Source: Myxococcus xanthus
GTDB taxonomy: Bacteria > Myxococcota > Myxococcia > Myxococcales > Myxococcaceae
DNA: 64,000 bases
Reading direction: 5' to 3'
Assembly (NCBI RefSeq): GCF_013116825.1
Contig: NZ_JABFNS010000013.1
Location: 28,628 to 92,627 of the forward strand
Under the pieces are notes generated by a model. The model worked only from the letters and a program-made list of their open reading frames with translations, was not told the origin of the DNA and did no database searches. The translations under genes were made by a program, and so were the position numbers. Shown here piece by piece: positions 8,485-17,400 of the stretch. Position 1 is the first letter of the stretch. Each line of letters begins with the position of its first letter.

Positions 8485-8600
8485 CAGGCGGGCCCCCGGC
8501 GGGGCCCCAGTCCCCCAGGCGGCCTGACAGGCTTCATGCCCGGGTGGTCAGCCCCCCTGCGTCGCGCGGCGGTCGCAGCTTGCGACAGGGGAGGAAGGCG

Positions 8601-10139
8601 ATGAGGGTACACGCGCGCGGGGTGGCGATAGGGGTGCTGCTGGGCCTGGTGGCCTGCCGGAAGGACGCGGAGGAGCCGCCTCCTTCCACGACGACCTCCG
8701 CGCCGAAGCCGACCGAGCCTCCCCCGCTGCCCGCCGGACGCGCCGTGGCGCTCGCCTCCGTCGCGCCCCTGGTGGCGTCCGTGAGTCCGGCCGTCGTCAA
8801 CGTGGAGGTGCGGCTGGGCGCGCCCACGCCCGGCGAGATGAAGGACACGCCCTGGGGTGGTGACGGTCCCTCGCCTTTCGGAGGCTTGCCGTTCGACGGC
8901 GCCCCTTTCGGCGACGCCCCCGAGGACCCGCTGTCTCCCTTCGAGGCCCCCTCGCCCTTCGCGCCGCCGGTGCGCGAAGGCATCGGCTCCGGCTTCATCA
9001 TCGACGCCAGGGGACTGGTGCTGACCAACCACCACCTCGTGGAAGGCGCGGAGGCGATTCAGGTACAGCTCGCCGACGGTCGCGACCTGGAGGCGCGCGT
9101 GCTGGGCTCGGACCCGCTCACCGACGTGGCGGTGCTCCAGCTCGAACGCCGGGACGGCGGCAAGCCCTTGCCGGTGGTGCGGCTGGGAGACTCGGATGCG
9201 CTGCGGGTGGGGGATTGGGTGCTGGCCATTGGCAATCCCTACGGCCTGACGTCCAGCACCAGCCTGGGCATCCTCGCCGCGAAGGAGCGCGACATCGCGG
9301 CGGGCCCCTTCGACGACTTCCTCCAGACGGACGCCGCCATCAACCCGGGCAACTCCGGCGGTCCGCTGTTCAACCTGAACGGCGAGGTGGTGGGCATCAA
9401 CACCGCCATCGCCGGCGAGGGCTCGGGCATTGGCTTCGCGGTGCCCAGCAACCTCGTCAAATCGCTGCTGCCCCAGTTGGAGAAGAAGGGCACCGTCACC
9501 CGGGGCTGGCTGGGACTGCTGGTGCAGGACATGACGCCCGATTTGGGCGAGGCGCTGGGCGCGCCGGTGCAGGCGGGCGCGGTCGTCACCGACGTCACGG
9601 CGGAGACAGCGGCGGCCCGAGCCGGGCTGCGGCCGGACGACATCATCGTCGCCGCGGATGGGCAGCCCATCGACTCGGCGGGCGCGCTCACGCGACTGGT
9701 GGCGCAGAAACCACCGGGCGCGGAGCTCACGCTCGCCCTCTACCGGGGCGCGAAGAAGCGCGACGTGAAGGCGACGCTGGGCACGCGGCCCGACTTGGAA
9801 GGCGTCGCCGAGAAGGAGCCTGCCGTCGGGGGCTCGCAGCGCCCCGCCGAGCATCGCGTGGGGCTGAGCCTGATGGACATGGACCCGGCGCTGGCGGAGT
9901 CCCAGGAGCTGCCGCCCTCCGGCGCCTTGGTGACGGAGGTGGCCCCCGCCTCCATGGCCGAACACGCCGGCCTGCTGCCGGGCATGGTGGTGGTGGAGGC
10001 AGAGAACAAGCCCGTGCGCGGCGCGAAGGACGTGGTGACGGCGCTGCGGAAGACGAAGCCCGGCGACTCCGTGCTGCTCCGCGTGGCCCTGCCGGGTGGC
10101 GCGCTGGAGCTGCGCGCGCTCACGGTGCCGGAGAGGTAG
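8601..10139 (+). CDS. HtrA/Deg-family serine protease, predicted lipoprotein
   Basis: 512-residue periplasmic protease. The start is set by GGAGG six bases upstream and by an immediate lipoprotein signal ending in the lipobox LVAC (Cys19 or so). A Pro/Gly-rich linker precedes the trypsin-like domain. Catalytic residues are His145 (LTNHHLVEG), Asp175 (PLTDVAVL) and Ser252 (NPGNSGGPL). Two PDZ domains follow, roughly 270-370 and 405-505, as in DegP/DegQ. Membrane anchoring by lipid is less usual than the soluble DegP form. Expected role: degradation or holding of misfolded envelope proteins. Its 3' end overlaps the convergent DUF218 gene by 20 bp. Confidence 0.92.
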   Translation: MRVHARGVAIGVLLGLVACRKDAEEPPPSTTTSAPKPTEPPPLPAGRAVALASVAPLVASVSPAVVNVEVRLGAPTPGEMKDTPWGGDGPSPFGGLPFDGAPFGDAPEDPLSPFEAPSPFAPPVREGIGSGFIIDARGLVLTNHHLVEGAEAIQVQLADGRDLEARVLGSDPLTDVAVLQLERRDGGKPLPVVRLGDSDALRVGDWVLAIGNPYGLTSSTSLGILAAKERDIAAGPFDDFLQTDAAINPGNSGGPLFNLNGEVVGINTAIAGEGSGIGFAVPSNLVKSLLPQLEKKGTVTRGWLGLLVQDMTPDLGEALGAPVQAGAVVTDVTAETAAARAGLRPDDIIVAADGQPIDSAGALTRLVAQKPPGAELTLALYRGAKKRDVKATLGTRPDLEGVAEKEPAVGGSQRPAEHRVGLSLMDMDPALAESQELPPSGALVTEVAPASMAEHAGLLPGMVVVEAENKPVRGAKDVVTALRKTKPGDSVLLRVALPGGALELRALTVPER

Positions 10140-10770
10140 GCGCGCGCGCCAGCAGCACGCGGGGGTGCAGGAGCAGCGCGACGGCCTCGCGCACCGTCCA
10201 ATAGATTCGGTCGAACGTGTCCAGGTTGCGCTCGGTCTCCAGCGCCGGGCTGGTGGCCACCTCCCAGCCATACAGCCGGAAGTAATTGCGCGCGCGCAGC
10301 AGGTGATACGGGTCCGACACCACCACCACGCGCCGAGCCCCCAGCCCGCGCAGCACCTCGGCCGTGAGCCGGGCGTTGTCGTCGGTGGAGTGACTGCTCT
10401 CCTCCAGGATACACGCCTCCGCCGGGACGCCCATCCGCGTCGCCAGCGCCAGCATGGCGCGCGCCTCGGAGGGCGGATTCACGCCCACGCCGCCGGAGAA
10501 GACGAGCCGGGGGGCCACGCCGCGGTGGTACAGCGCCACCGCGTGCTCGGTGCGCGCGCGCAGCGCCCCGGAAGGCACGCCCCCGGGCAACACGCGCGCG
10601 CCCAACACCACCAGCACGTCCGCGGGCGCGGCCTGCTCGCGCTGCCCGAAGCGGTCTACCACCCAGGCGAGGCCGAAGACGCCACACGTCAGCACGCCCG
10701 CCCCCACCATCAGGAGCCGGAAGAGGCGCGCGGTGCGCGGCGTGAGGGACGTGGGCGGCACCCTCCACAC
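10120..10770 (-). CDS. YdcF/SanA-like DUF218 membrane protein
   Basis: 216-residue protein with one N-terminal membrane helix and a DUF218 domain. The pattern ADVLVVLGARV followed by RTEHAVALYHRGVAPRLVFS, then EESSHSTDDNA and VVVVSDPYHLLRA, is the typical order for ElyC/SanA/YdcF relatives. Family members are linked to envelope integrity and peptidoglycan or polysaccharide precursor handling, but the reaction is not established. The GTG start at 10770 is chosen because it includes the whole membrane helix; the GTG nine bases later is possible. It converges on the HtrA gene, and the upstream 280 bases show no gene. Confidence 0.85.
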   Translation of the reverse strand: MWRVPPTSLTPRTARLFRLLMVGAGVLTCGVFGLAWVVDRFGQREQAAPADVLVVLGARVLPGGVPSGALRARTEHAVALYHRGVAPRLVFSGGVGVNPPSEARAMLALATRMGVPAEACILEESSHSTDDNARLTAEVLRGLGARRVVVVSDPYHLLRARNYFRLYGWEVATSPALETERNLDTFDRIYWTVREAVALLLHPRVLLARAPTSPAP

Positions 10771-11053
10771 GCTAGCCTGAAGTCGCCCCTCCGCCACCGC
10801 GCAATCCACGCCGAGGCCTGGAGGCCACACACCGGCGCGCCTTGCCGCGGTGGCCCGCAAGAACCACCGGGGTCGCGAGGATCTCCAGCGCTGGCGCGTC
10901 GCCTGAGCGCATGTCCCGACGGGCCATGAGAAGGCCCGGGGAATGAACCACCTCTCGGCCGCGGCGCGTCGTGCCCCGGCGCGTGCGCGGCATGACACGC
11001 GGGCCCGGGCGGACTGGACGTAGCCCCAGCGGTGCGCTCCAATCCCCCAGGTG

Positions 11054-11440
11054 ATGACTCCTGAAGACGCGACGAAGGCCCTTTCGGAAGTGGAGCTGGT
11101 GCCCTGCGCGGAGATGGCGCTGATGGACGCGCGGCGGCTGGTGGACGCCTGCCTGGGCGCGGACGTACCGGCGCTCGTGCATCGCGAGGCCTGCAGCAAG
11201 CCGGGATGCAGCCCGAAGTTCCAGGTGCTGGTGCGCCCCGAGGACGGCCCTCGCGTGGCCGCCCTGCTCCAGCAGCGGTGGATGGACAGCATCGAGCGCG
11301 AAGGCCTGGTGCCCATGGGACGCACCGCCGCTCCGGCGGCCCCCGTCTCCGAGGACGACGAACCGCCCTGCCCGGCCTGTGGCACCGCCGCGCCGCTGCT
11401 GGAAGGCGCCTGTAGCGACTGCGGGCTCCAGCTCGATTGA
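11054..11440 (+). CDS. Hypothetical protein with C-terminal zinc-ribbon motif
   Basis: 128-residue protein of no recognised function. The first 85 residues are a compact, cysteine-containing domain (ELVPCAEMALMDARRLVDAC, then HREACSKPGCSPKFQVLV) with a layout like small DUF2007-type or phosphotransfer-linked domains. The end carries two CxxC knuckles, CPACG and CSDCG, expected to bind one zinc. The coding pattern is convincing (third-position GC, no internal breaks). The start could also be the GTG one codon earlier. It is followed by a separate gene after a 116-base gap; no operon partner is evident. Confidence 0.6.
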   Translation: MTPEDATKALSEVELVPCAEMALMDARRLVDACLGADVPALVHREACSKPGCSPKFQVLVRPEDGPRVAALLQQRWMDSIEREGLVPMGRTAAPAAPVSEDDEPPCPACGTAAPLLEGACSDCGLQLD

Positions 11441-11556
11441 GGGACGGGCGGACGCGAGCGGTTGTCACATCACCGCTTCGTCTCATGAAACATCTACAGC
11501 ACACTGTGGCCTGCAAACCCAAACGCGGGGCGTCCGCGCCCCCGCGGAGAGCGTGA

Positions 11557-12108
11557 ATGGAAGTCAAAGGCGTCGCCTTCCTGGCCCGGCAACAGCTGAT
11601 GGTGCAGACCCACGGGGAGGCGGCCTGGAAGGCCTTCCTCACCCACTTCGCGAAGAAGGAGCCCTTCTTCTCCAAGCCCGTGATGCCAGTGTCGCGCATG
11701 CCGGCGGACGCGTTCCTCCGGCTCAACGACGAACTGCTGGCGCGCTTCTACAACAACAACCCGAGCGCATATTGGCAGTTCGGCGTGAAGTCCGCCGAGT
11801 ACGCCCTGGGCCAGGGCCAGCTCAAGGCGATGTTCAGCCAGGGTGACTTCCGGCGCTTCCTGCTGTTCACCCCCGGCATCTGGAAGGGCTACTTCACCGA
11901 GGGCGACCTCAGCGTGCTCCCCGGTGAGGGCCACACCGACCTGCGCATCACCCACGTCCCCCGGCCGCACCCCTACTTCGAGCTGTCCGTCATGGGCTTC
12001 GCCTCCGGCGGACTGGCGTACCTGGGCGCGCAGAACCTCGAGCACCAGGTGCTCAAGGGCTTCACGCGCAACGACAACGAAGTGCTGTACCGCTTCAACG
12101 TCGGCTGA
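11557..12108 (+). CDS. Conserved hypothetical protein (myxobacterial-type small domain)
   Basis: 183-residue soluble protein without signal peptide or membrane helix. I do not recognise the family with certainty. It opens VKGVAFLARQQLMVQTHGEA and ends in a glycine/aromatic-rich half containing SVMGFASGGLAYLGAQNLEH. The size and order of helices then strands resemble the small ligand-binding (V4R/heme-NO-binding-like) paralogues that are frequent in Myxococcus, but no heme ligand can be assigned. GGAGA lies seven bases upstream of the ATG. It converges with the endonuclease/phosphatase gene. Confidence 0.6.
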   Translation: MEVKGVAFLARQQLMVQTHGEAAWKAFLTHFAKKEPFFSKPVMPVSRMPADAFLRLNDELLARFYNNNPSAYWQFGVKSAEYALGQGQLKAMFSQGDFRRFLLFTPGIWKGYFTEGDLSVLPGEGHTDLRITHVPRPHPYFELSVMGFASGGLAYLGAQNLEHQVLKGFTRNDNEVLYRFNVG

Positions 12109-12132
12109 TGCCCGCGCGGGCCCGCGCCTCGT

Positions 12133-12996
12133 TCAAGGCGCGGTGCCGGTCGCCGCGCGCTCGGCGACCAGGGGCGCCGCTTCCGGCTTCAGCCGCAGGT
12201 CCGCCACCACGGGGTAGTGGTCGGACACGTCCACGCGCAGCACCCGGCTGGCCACGGACGTGAAGGCATCACACGCCAGCACGTAGTCGATGCGCAGCGT
12301 GGGCAGGAAGAGCGGCAGCGGATACGTGCCCCCCGTGCCCCCAGTCGCCTCGGCGACGTCATGCAGGGCCCGCCGCAGCAGCCGCGTGGAGCGTGAATCC
12401 GGTCCGTCGTTGAGGTCCCCCATCAACACCTTGGGCCGCGAATCCCGCGCCATCAGCCGCGCCACGAAGGCGCTCTGCCGCACGCGGGTGTCGCTGTTGA
12501 AGGGCTGGCGGATGAGGTGCGTGAGGTAGACGCTCACCTCGCGCCCATCCACCTCCACCACCGCGTGCGCCACGGTGCGAGGCTCCGCGCCGCGCGGCCC
12601 CGGCAGCGGATACTGCGCCAGCGCCTCCAGCGGGAAGCGCGACAGCACGGCGATGCCGTAGGCCCCACCAAACAAATCCGTGGTGCGGAAGTGAGCGCGG
12701 TACTTCAGGCCGGTGAGGCGGGACAGCTCCTCCGTCTGGTCCAGCCCCCGCGCGCGGGTGGACCCCGCGTCCACCTCCTGCAAGGCGACGACGTCCGGCA
12801 CCGCGGCGCGAATCACGTGCGCCACGCGCTCCAACCCGCGGGCGCCAGACTGGATGTTGAAGGTCATCACCCGCAGCTCTCCCGGGGCGCGCCGCACGGC
12901 GGCGACGGACTCGGTGGAGGCGAGGTAGCCAGGGCCGGTCGCACACGCGAGCGGCCCCATCAGGAACAAGACGGGGAGGAGGCGGCGAACGCTCAT
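12133..12996 (-). CDS. Endonuclease/exonuclease/phosphatase-family lipoprotein
   Basis: 287-residue exported member of the EEP (DNase I-like) superfamily. A lipoprotein signal ends at PLACATG (Cys18). The metal-dependent catalytic motifs appear in order: VMTFNIQSG, VVALQEVDAG, the LTHL strand, MGDLNDGP, RIDYVLA and SDHYPVVADL. These supply the Asn, Glu, Asp and His residues of the active site. Substrate could be nucleic acid, a phospholipid head group or an inositol phosphate; sequence alone does not decide. The lipid anchor suggests it acts in the envelope or on outer membrane vesicles. Monocistronic in appearance. Confidence 0.87.
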   Translation of the reverse strand: MSVRRLLPVLFLMGPLACATGPGYLASTESVAAVRRAPGELRVMTFNIQSGARGLERVAHVIRAAVPDVVALQEVDAGSTRARGLDQTEELSRLTGLKYRAHFRTTDLFGGAYGIAVLSRFPLEALAQYPLPGPRGAEPRTVAHAVVEVDGREVSVYLTHLIRQPFNSDTRVRQSAFVARLMARDSRPKVLMGDLNDGPDSRSTRLLRRALHDVAEATGGTGGTYPLPLFLPTLRIDYVLACDAFTSVASRVLRVDVSDHYPVVADLRLKPEAAPLVAERAATGTAP

Positions 12997-13207
12997 GGGC
13001 GAAGGGGCGCGATGTTAAGCCCCCTCCGCGAACCTGTCTCCCGGCCCCCCTGGCTCGTCCGGAAGGCAGCCGGCCTGGCGAGCCATCCGCAAGCAGGCTG
13101 GCGAGGCCGTGTCCGCTCTCCACCGGGGGGCCCGACCCAGGAGCCGACCTGCGTCCGGTCCGGGCCACCCTTCCCCCTGCTCCATCCCACGTCCAACCTG
13201 TTCCTTC

Positions 13208-13489
13208 ATGAAAACGACACTGGCATCCGATTCGTCTGGCCGGGCTCGCTGGCGCTCGTGGGCGCTGATGGCCATTCCCGCCGCCCTGCTGCCCGTGGGA
13301 CTCCTGCGCTACCGTGCCCGGCACCGGTCACGCCGTCCGGCGCCCCTGCGCAGCGCCGTGGGCCTGGGGCTGGTGTCCCTGGCCATCCTGCGGCTGGCGG
13401 GCAACTCCCGGCGGAAGATTCGACGGGTGCCGCCCTTCTCCGCGTTCCTGCCCGACGAGTTCACCGCCTCGGTGGCCTCCGGTCACTGA
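13208..13489 (+). CDS. Small hypothetical membrane protein
   Basis: 93-residue reading frame with one or two hydrophobic segments (WALMAIPAALLPVGLL and AVGLGLVSLAILRLAG) separated by an Arg-rich loop, RYRARHRSRRP. The ATG has no clear ribosome-binding site and no family is recognised. It occupies the gap between the EEP lipoprotein and the convergent MYXO-CTERM gene. It could be spurious. Confidence 0.35.
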   Translation: MKTTLASDSSGRARWRSWALMAIPAALLPVGLLRYRARHRSRRPAPLRSAVGLGLVSLAILRLAGNSRRKIRRVPPFSAFLPDEFTASVASGH

Positions 13490-13527
13490 CGGCGCTGTCG
13501 CGCACGGAGGCCGCCTTTCAACGAGGA

Positions 13528-14145
13528 CTAGCGGCGGCGGCGCAGGCGGGTGCCGAGCAGCACCAGGGCCGCGCCCAGCAACGGGATACCGCCCGCGGCG
13601 GCGCAGCCACCGCCGTCATCGCCGTCACCGTTGCCGCCGCCAGTCGCCACGGTGACGTTGAGCGTGGTGGCCGCGGAGGCGTCGCCTTCATCCGTACCGT
13701 TCTCGTTCACCGAGTTGCCCGCGCCGTACAGGGTGACGGTGCCGGGAGTGGACGGCGCCACCAGGGAGAAGTCGAAGCGGGCCGCGCCGCCAGAGAACGC
13801 CTGGATGTTCTTGTGGGTGACTTCCCCGCTCAGCTTGTACGAACCCGTGCCCGGGTTGAGCGTGCCGCCGTTGTCGCTCACCGCCACGTTGTAGCCCGCG
13901 CCAGCGGCCGGACCGCCCCGGACGACGAGCGTGTAGTTGCCAGTGGCACCCGGCGCCAGCGTGGTGGGCCCTTCGATGGTCACTGTGGGCGCGCTGCCGC
14001 CAGAGTGGCACTCCGCACAGGTGAGGCTCGAGCCCTGCTTACCACTTCGGCCACTGATGCCCATGGAGTTGGCGAACGCGGAACCGGAGACAAGGCACGC
14101 CGACACGACGCCGGCAACTCCGAGTGATGCAAGGTACGACCGCAT
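13528..14145 (-). CDS. MYXO-CTERM protein with CxxCH motif (choice-of-anchor V/reelin-like domain)
   Basis: 205-residue cell-surface protein. A signal peptide ends near GSAFANS. Immediately after it comes SSLTCAECHSGGSAP, a CxxCH sequence of the kind that binds covalent heme or, in this family, simply opens the domain. An Ig/reelin-like beta domain follows (GNYTLVVRGGPAAGAGYNVAV). It ends with a MYXO-CTERM sorting signal: GGGCAAAGG, a hydrophobic helix, then RLRRRR. Such tails are processed and direct proteins to the surface or vesicles in myxobacteria. GGAGG precedes the ATG. Whether heme is attached is unknown. Confidence 0.85.
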   Translation of the reverse strand: MRSYLASLGVAGVVSACLVSGSAFANSMGISGRSGKQGSSLTCAECHSGGSAPTVTIEGPTTLAPGATGNYTLVVRGGPAAGAGYNVAVSDNGGTLNPGTGSYKLSGEVTHKNIQAFSGGAARFDFSLVAPSTPGTVTLYGAGNSVNENGTDEGDASAATTLNVTVATGGGNGDGDDGGGCAAAGGIPLLGAALVLLGTRLRRRR

Positions 14146-14217
14146 GAAGCCTCCAAAAAGGAACGACGGGAAGGAGGCTCTCTACATAGCGCGCCCCTCC
14201 CACCCTTCACAGCCACC

Positions 14218-14955
14218 CTAACGGCCGCTACTGCGCAGCAATACCGCACAGGCCTCGTCACGAAGTTGAGACAAGGTGAAGCGCGTTCCCACACCCGAGT
14301 GCTCCAGTCCGGCCCCCAGGGAAAGCACCCCGTGCGCCATGGTCCAGGCCAGGTTGGCCAGCCGACGCGGCTGGAGTCCTGGGGCCAGCCGGCCCGCGCG
14401 CGCATCCGCCTGGAGCCGCGCCTCCAGCACGTCATTCAGCTGTCCACTCAGCGCCAGCACCCGCGACTGGTGCGCCTCGGATTGCCGCCCCGTCAACTGC
14501 GGCCACAGATAGACGACGCGAAAGCCGTCCAGGTCCTCCGCGTACAAATCCACCCGGGCACGAACCAGCGCGGCCAGGGCCTCCACGCCGCTGGCCGCGG
14601 CCGCCACCGCCGCCTCCAGCACCTTCACCTCGCGCTCCAGTCCCTCCACCGCCAGCGCCCCCACGAGCTCCTCCTTGGAGCGGAAGTAGTAGAACAGGGA
14701 AGGCTTGCTCAGGTCCGCCTCCGCCGCTACGGCCTCCAGGGTCAGTCCCAACACCCCGCCCCGAACCAGCACCGCCCGCGCGGCGACGAGGATGGCCTGA
14801 CGGCGCCCCTCCTGTCGCCGCGCCTTGCGCGCCTCGCGCTCGGAGAGCGCTGCGGTGAGCGCCGACGCGGGGGTGGGCGCGGCCGGTGACGCGGCCGGGC
14901 GACGGCGGCCCGGCGCGGGTTTGCGACCACCGCCGCTAGAACCGGGCGAAGGCAT
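14218..14955 (-). CDS. TetR-family transcriptional regulator
   Basis: 245-residue regulator with an extended Pro/Ala-rich N-terminus. The DNA-binding helix-turn-helix reads LTLEAVAAEADLSKPSLFYY followed by FRSKEELV, the TetR hallmark. The C-terminal helical domain resembles the TetR_C groups with a WPQLTGR-type helix. The ATG start overlaps the end of the DUF4336 gene by 20 bases, so both are one transcript. A GACC-GTT-GGTC palindrome in the promoter ahead of that operon is the likely autoregulatory site. The ligand is unknown. Confidence 0.9.
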   Translation of the reverse strand: MPSPGSSGGGRKPAPGRRRPAASPAAPTPASALTAALSEREARKARRQEGRRQAILVAARAVLVRGGVLGLTLEAVAAEADLSKPSLFYYFRSKEELVGALAVEGLEREVKVLEAAVAAAASGVEALAALVRARVDLYAEDLDGFRVVYLWPQLTGRQSEAHQSRVLALSGQLNDVLEARLQADARAGRLAPGLQPRRLANLAWTMAHGVLSLGAGLEHSGVGTRFTLSQLRDEACAVLLRSSGR

Positions 14956-15610
14956 TCCGCACCGCCTCCCGGCCGCCCTGCTCCACCACGTCACCGTGGC
15001 ACACCACCACGCGCTCCACGTCCCAGGCCTGAGCCCGCGCCAGGGACGCGCGCACAGCCTCCCGGTCCTTGATGACGGAGCGGACCAGCAGGGTCGGCGC
15101 CAGCCGCTGCCACGCGCCGCTCAGCTTCAGGTACATACGGGTGAACCACGAACCCGTCCGGTGCACGTTGAACGCCAGGTCGGTGACGAACAGCGTCTGG
15201 CTGGGGCGGTGGAAGAAGAGCAGCTCGTCCACCTTGGGCATCCCCTGGACGAGCACCTGGTCCAGGACGCCGGCCCAGCTGGCCTCGGCCGTGGCACCCA
15301 ACTCCAGGTCGATGCGCAGGTCCGGCCGCTTGAGCCGCAGCGCCGCGGGCGCGGCCACCTTCGCGTCGGGATAGGCCGCCGCCCAGTCCTGCACGTACAG
15401 GTGGTGCATCAGGTTGGGCGCCACCAGGAAGCGCACCGGCCCGAGCGCATCCACCGCCGCCCGCGCCTCCGGACTGCAGCGGACGGGCGAGTGGAGCCAC
15501 AGCCCCCCATCCGGCAGGCGGACGGCCGTCATCCGGCCCCCCAAGTCCATCCCCCCGATGCGGAACTCCACCGCGAGCACGTGCACGTCGTCGGCCACCT
15601 GGCGAAACAT
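14936..15610 (-). CDS. DUF4336 protein (metallo-beta-lactamase-like fold)
   Basis: 224-residue protein with the DUF4336 order: VRLPDGGLWLHSPVRCSPE, then FLVAPNLMHHLYVQDW, VDELLFFHRPSQTLFVTDLAF and VVVCHGDVV. This family is a divergent metallo-beta-lactamase-fold hydrolase in which the usual HxHxDH motif is reduced to the MHH and CHGD elements. No activity is established. AGGAGG sits seven bases before the ATG. Co-transcribed with the TetR gene, behind a promoter carrying a TetR-type operator, so it is probably induced by a small molecule. Confidence 0.85.
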   Translation of the reverse strand: MFRQVADDVHVLAVEFRIGGMDLGGRMTAVRLPDGGLWLHSPVRCSPEARAAVDALGPVRFLVAPNLMHHLYVQDWAAAYPDAKVAAPAALRLKRPDLRIDLELGATAEASWAGVLDQVLVQGMPKVDELLFFHRPSQTLFVTDLAFNVHRTGSWFTRMYLKLSGAWQRLAPTLLVRSVIKDREAVRASLARAQAWDVERVVVCHGDVVEQGGREAVRNAFARF

Positions 15611-15644
15611 GACTGCCTCCTGGATGCGGATTCAACCGGCGCTC

Positions 15645-15674
15645 ATTATTCTGACCGTTGGTCGAAAAACACAA
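15645..15674 (-). promoter_or_regulatory. Promoter with TetR-type operator for the DUF4336-tetR operon
   Basis: Reading leftwards, a -35-like TTGTGT (15674-15669) and a -10-like AATAAT (15650-15645) are separated by 18 bases. The spacer contains the palindrome GACCAACGGTC (15663-15653), two perfect 4-base half-sites around a 3-base centre flanked by pairing-type positions. This spacing matches operators of many TetR repressors. The position between -35 and -10 implies repression by blocking RNA polymerase. The start codon lies about 35 bases downstream of the -10. Confidence 0.55.
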
Positions 15675-15787
15675 TCCCGTCCAGGAAGGGACCCAGCGCC
15701 CGTCCGGGCGACGGGGCCGTTGATTTCCGGGTGGGCCCGGCGTAGGCAACCGTCCTCTTTCCACGACTTTTGAAGGGTGCTCCGCAC

Positions 15788-17221
15788 ATGGCCGAGAAGC
15801 TCACGCCCCGCGAGAAGGGCTTTTCCGAGTGGTACGTCGACCTGGTCCAGAAGGCGAAGCTCGCCGACTACTCGGACGTGAAGGGCTGCATGGTCATCCG
15901 GCCCAATGGCTATGCGCTGTGGGAGAACATGCAGCGCGTCCTGGACAAGATGTTCAAGGACCTGGGCCACAAGAACGCCTACTTCCCGCTGCTCATCCCC
16001 GAGAGCTACCTGAAGAAGGAAGCCGAGCACGTCGAGGGCTTCAACCCGCAGCTGGCCGTCGTCACCCACGCGGGTGGGTCCAAGCTGGAGGAGCCCTACG
16101 TCATCCGGCCCACCAGTGAGACCATCATCAACCGCAGCTTCGCCAAGTGGATCCAGAGCTACCGGGACCTCCCGCTGCTCTTGAACCAGTGGGCGAACGT
16201 GATGCGCTGGGAGATGCGCACGCGCCTGTTCCTGCGCACCACCGAGTTCCTCTGGCAGGAAGGCCACACCTGTCACGAGACGGAGGAGGACGCGGAGAAG
16301 GAGACCCGGCAGATGCTGGAGGTCTACCGGACCTTCGCCGAGGACTACATGGCGATGCCGGTCATGACGGGCCAGAAGTCGGAGTCCGAGCGCTTCGCCG
16401 GCGCGCTGCGCACCTACAGCATCGAAGCGATGATGCAGGACAAGAAGGCGCTGCAGGCGGGCACCAGCCACAACCTGGGGCAGAACTTCGCCAAGGCCTT
16501 CGACACCCAGTTCCAGGGCCGCGACGGCAAGATGCACCACGTGTGGCAGACGTCCTGGGGCGTGTCCACGCGCCTCATCGGCGGCCTCATCATGACCCAC
16601 TCGGATGACGCCGGCCTCATCGTCCCGCCGAAGCTGGCGGCCACGCACGTGGTCATCATCCCCATCTTCGGCAAGGCCTCCGACGCGGAGAAGGCGCAGG
16701 TGCTGGAGAAGACGAACGCGCTGGCCGCCGACCTGCGCAAGGCCGGCCTGGGCGTGGTGCTGGACGACGACGACACCAAGAGCCCGGGCTTCAAGTACAA
16801 CGAGCACGAGCTCATCGGCACGTGTCTGCGCATCGAGCTGGGCCCCAAGGACCTGGCCAAGAACTCCTGCGTCATGGTCCGCCGCGACGTGCGCCAGAAG
16901 GAGTTCGTGTCGCTGGACGAGGCCGTGTCCAAGGCGCAGGCCATGCTGGACGCCATGCAGAAGGACCTGTTCACCAAGGCGAAGTCCTTCCGCGACTCGC
17001 ACACCTTCGAGGTCAACTCCTACGAGGAGCTGAAGGAGAAGGCGGACCAGGGCTTCCTGCTGGCGCACTGGAACCTGGACCCCAAGGTGGAGGCGCGCAT
17101 CAAGGAGGAGACGGGCCTGACGACGCGCTGCCGTCCCTTCGACCTCAAGCAGGAGCCGGGCAAGTGCGTCGTCACCGGCGAGCCTTCGCCGGGCCGCATC
17201 GTGTTCTCCAAGGCGTACTGA
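15788..17221 (+). CDS. proS: Prolyl-tRNA synthetase, archaeal/eukaryotic type (ProRS type 3)
   Basis: 477-residue class II aminoacyl-tRNA synthetase that charges tRNA-Pro. Motif 1 is near [20 protein letters not shown], motif 2 is [20 protein letters not shown], and motif 3 is in [13 protein letters not shown]. The bacterial-type editing insertion between motifs 2 and 3 is absent. The protein instead has the anticodon-binding domain plus the C-terminal zinc-like domain of the archaeal form, and ends in the conserved Tyr (IVFSKAY). An upstream in-frame TTG is unlikely. Two GC hairpins follow the stop, so it is probably monocistronic. Confidence 0.96.
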
Positions 17222-17238
17222 GCCCCAGTCACGTCAGG

Positions 17239-17307
17239 GCCGGCGGCAGGGCACGACACCGCCCGCCGCCGGCTCGAACTGGAAGGCGCCCCCGCGGCGC
17301 TTCCAGT
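17239..17307 (+). terminator. Two consecutive hairpins after proS
   Basis: A perfect 9-bp stem GCCGGCGGC/GCCGCCGGC (17239-17247 with 17265-17273) is followed at once by ACTGGAAGGCGCC paired with GGCGCTTCCAGT (17278-17290 with 17296-17307, one bulged G, 5-base loop). They begin 18 bases after the proS stop. There is no T-run, as is common for terminators in very GC-rich genomes. They could also protect the mRNA 3' end. Confidence 0.5.
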
Positions 17308-17400
17308 GCCACCGGATACGCGTGGGGCGCTCCCACCGGCTCCTGTGCTGAAGGGAATCGACGGACTGTGTCTCGCTCATGATGTCAGGAGCCGTGAGCC

